Below, one piece after another: positions 5,290 through 6,650 of a stretch of 6,650 nucleotides of DNA (position 1 is the first letter of the stretch; each line of letters begins with the position of its first letter). Source of the DNA: Alphaproteobacteria bacterium UBA2964. GTDB taxonomy: Bacteria > Pseudomonadota > Alphaproteobacteria > MPNO01 > UBA2964. The DNA lies in the NCBI GenBank assembly GCA_002348425.1, contig DEBE01000047.1:1-6650 (forward strand), given 5' to 3'. The position numbers were made by a program, and so were the translations under genes. Under the pieces are notes generated by a model, which saw only the letters and a list, made by a program, of their open reading frames with translations, made no database searches and had not been told where the DNA came from.

Positions 5290-6288
5290 TCAATGGTGTT
5301 TGCAATCGCAATTTGTTATATGAAATATGCGCTGGGCGACATCACCTAAGATATTTTTTTTATCCTCATCTAGAAGGTGCGTTTTTTCAATTATTGAGCA
5401 TGGTTCAAGGTCACCAAAACTAAAAGGATAATCAGATCCCATCATTATTTTCCGGGAACCAAACATTTCGCATAAAAATTTTAAAGTTTTTACGTCATGA
5501 ACAACCGTATCAAAGTAACAAGTTTCTAAACATGCCCTCGGATCCCCTAGTTCTGGGTTATGGTCGTGATTTATCTGCATACGACCGAGTAGAAATGGTA
5601 GTCCGCCTCCACCGTGGCTTAGTACGAAATTCATCCCGCAATATTTCTGTAAATGTCCGGAAAATATCAGGCGTGACATGGCAGTGATGGTATCTAGACC
5701 ACGTCCTACCGTGTTGACCAAGCCAAAGTCATTCAATCGTGGGTCTCCACACCCAAACATAGGATGCAAATAAATAGTCACCTTGCGATCTGATGCAAGT
5801 TCCCAAAATGGGTCTAGATCAGGGTCATCTAAGTTGCCTGTTCCACCTTTTGGCTGTGTGCCAATCATAGCACCGTGAAAGCCATCGTCGAGGGCCCGTT
5901 CCAATACCTCCGCTGCCATTTTACCATTCTGAATGGGAACACTGCAAAGTGGAATAAACCGTTCGGTCTCGGAACAAGCTTTTAAAAGATGATCATTGAT
6001 AAATTGGCTCCAATTTTTCCCTTCATCATCAGGAATTTCATAACCGAAACTGTCGAGCCAGCCGCCACAGACCATAATATCAATTTTTTGTTTATTCATC
6101 CATTCCAGCCTTGTATCGGCTTGGCGTAATGTGGGTAGAATAGGCCGTGTCAAGGGCCCAGCAGCGAATCCAAGTTTCCAAATCTCATCCTCTTTCATGC
6201 AATCGATATTCGGAAACATATTTCTATGATTATTTAGATCCACGAGCATTGCTTGTGGGAGGTAGTGGGCATGGGTGTCGATTATCAT
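5290..6288 (-). CDS. Amidohydrolase family protein, ACMSD-like (metal-dependent decarboxylase/hydrolase)
   Basis: This 332-residue TIM-barrel enzyme belongs to the amidohydrolase_2 group, which includes 2-amino-3-carboxymuconate semialdehyde decarboxylase (ACMSD), 5-carboxyvanillate decarboxylase and gamma-resorcylate decarboxylase. The metal and catalytic residues fit ACMSD closely in order and spacing: H6 and H8 (DTHAHYLP), H175 (IYLHPMFG), H225 (LSHGGGGLPFLLGRM) and D286 (MGSDYPF). A single divalent metal, usually zinc, is expected, with cytoplasmic location and no signal peptide. A non-redox decarboxylation of an aromatic or muconate-type acid is the best guess, though hydrolases share this fold. 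The start ATG lies eight bases after the enoyl-CoA hydratase stop and lacks a clear Shine-Dalgarno sequence, so translational coupling is likely. The Cys/His-rich end (NCDCKHH) is unusual and may be incidental. Confidence 0.88.
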   Translation of the reverse strand: MIIDTHAHYLPQAMLVDLNNHRNMFPNIDCMKEDEIWKLGFAAGPLTRPILPTLRQADTRLEWMNKQKIDIMVCGGWLDSFGYEIPDDEGKNWSQFINDHLLKACSETERFIPLCSVPIQNGKMAAEVLERALDDGFHGAMIGTQPKGGTGNLDDPDLDPFWELASDRKVTIYLHPMFGCGDPRLNDFGLVNTVGRGLDTITAMSRLIFSGHLQKYCGMNFVLSHGGGGLPFLLGRMQINHDHNPELGDPRACLETCYFDTVVHDVKTLKFLCEMFGSRKIMMGSDYPFSFGDLEPCSIIEKTHLLDEDKKNILGDVAQRIFHITNCDCKHH

Positions 6289-6296
6289 GAGAAAAC

Positions 6297-6650
6297 TTAT
6301 TTTTTCATGTCCGATGCAGTGTTGACCATGGAGTGGAGGGCACGCGCGTAGTCGATCGCACCAAGCTCATCCATATTTGGAGCTACATGGAGATATTCTT
6401 TTAGGCCGATAATTGCAGGACGGGGCCGACTCAACAGAATTTGGCAAAACTGTTCAACTTCAGAGTTTAATTTATCGGCATTAACCACTTGACTAATAAA
6501 GCCGTATGAAAGTGCTCGGTCGGCGTCAATAAACTGTGCCGTATAGGTCATCCATAATATTGCATTTCGATTAATACGATCATAGAGCGCAGACATTACC
6601 ATCGTAGGCATTACGTTGTGCTCTATTTCAGGAATATTGAAAGTTGCCGT
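6297..6650 (-). CDS. Enoyl-CoA hydratase/isomerase family protein (C-terminal part)
   Basis: The leftward frame is open from the right edge to the TAA complementary to 6297-6299, giving the last 117 residues; the N-terminal part lies outside the window. An internal ATG at 6611 is not the true start, because the 13 codons before it (TATFNIPEIEHNV) continue the family pattern. Crotonase features are PEIEHNVMPTMV, matching the usual PEI-x4-lMP-x-mv core. After it come YTAQFIDADRALSYGFISQVVNADKL, matching the common tG-x-x-x-A-x-x-A-x-x-x-G-lV-x-x-Vv helix-turn region, and the SRPRPAIIGLKEYL helix. The Glu residues and oxyanion loops that would tell hydratase, isomerase or hydrolase apart lie upstream and are unseen. 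Presumed to act on an acyl-CoA in the cytoplasm. It is the first visible gene of the leftward set. Confidence 0.85.
   Translation of the reverse strand, partial: TATFNIPEIEHNVMPTMVMSALYDRINRNAILWMTYTAQFIDADRALSYGFISQVVNADKLNSEVEQFCQILLSRPRPAIIGLKEYLHVAPNMDELGAIDYARALHSMVNTASDMKK

Noticed and set aside
1..6650. tRNA, rRNA, CRISPR array, insertion sequence or phage genes
   Set aside because: No cloverleaf, regularly spaced direct repeats, transposase or integrase motifs were seen; nearly all of the window is accounted for by ordinary protein genes.

Overview
The window looks like chromosomal DNA of a moderately AT-rich Gram-negative bacterium, most likely a proteobacterium and perhaps an uncultured, alphaproteobacterial-type lineage. 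This rests on the zur-znuC-znuB zinc uptake set with a His-tailed ZnuC, a secreted hydrolase, and tightly packed catabolic enzyme genes. The taxonomic call is inference; there is no rRNA, tRNA, insertion sequence, phage gene or CRISPR array to help.

Left part (1-2559): a truncated gene for an exported dienelactone-hydrolase-like protein runs leftwards off the window. A 146-bp divergent control region follows, and then the rightward operon zur-znuC-znuB. The control region holds a perfect 13-bp inverted repeat, a perfect TATAAT -10 box and a Zur-box-like palindrome laid over that -10 box. This suggests that Zur represses its own operon when zinc is sufficient. ZnuC (ATPase) and ZnuB (permease) are present, but the periplasmic zinc-binding protein ZnuA is not in the window.

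Right part (2646-6650): four genes that look catabolic. A UbiD-family decarboxylase gene runs rightwards and meets, stop codon against stop codon, a leftward set. In transcription order that set is a partial enoyl-CoA hydratase/isomerase, an ACMSD-like amidohydrolase (metal-dependent decarboxylase or hydrolase) and an FMN-dependent alpha-hydroxy-acid dehydrogenase/oxidase. Two different decarboxylase-type families, an alpha-hydroxy-acid oxidiser and a CoA-ester enzyme suggest breakdown of an aromatic or unsaturated carboxylic acid. The substrate cannot be read from the sequence.

No clearly new defence, mobile or RNA-based system is visible. The points most worth following are the nested palindromes at the zur promoter and the uncharacterised catabolic cluster, including its UbiD-family member with Asp where Glu is usual.
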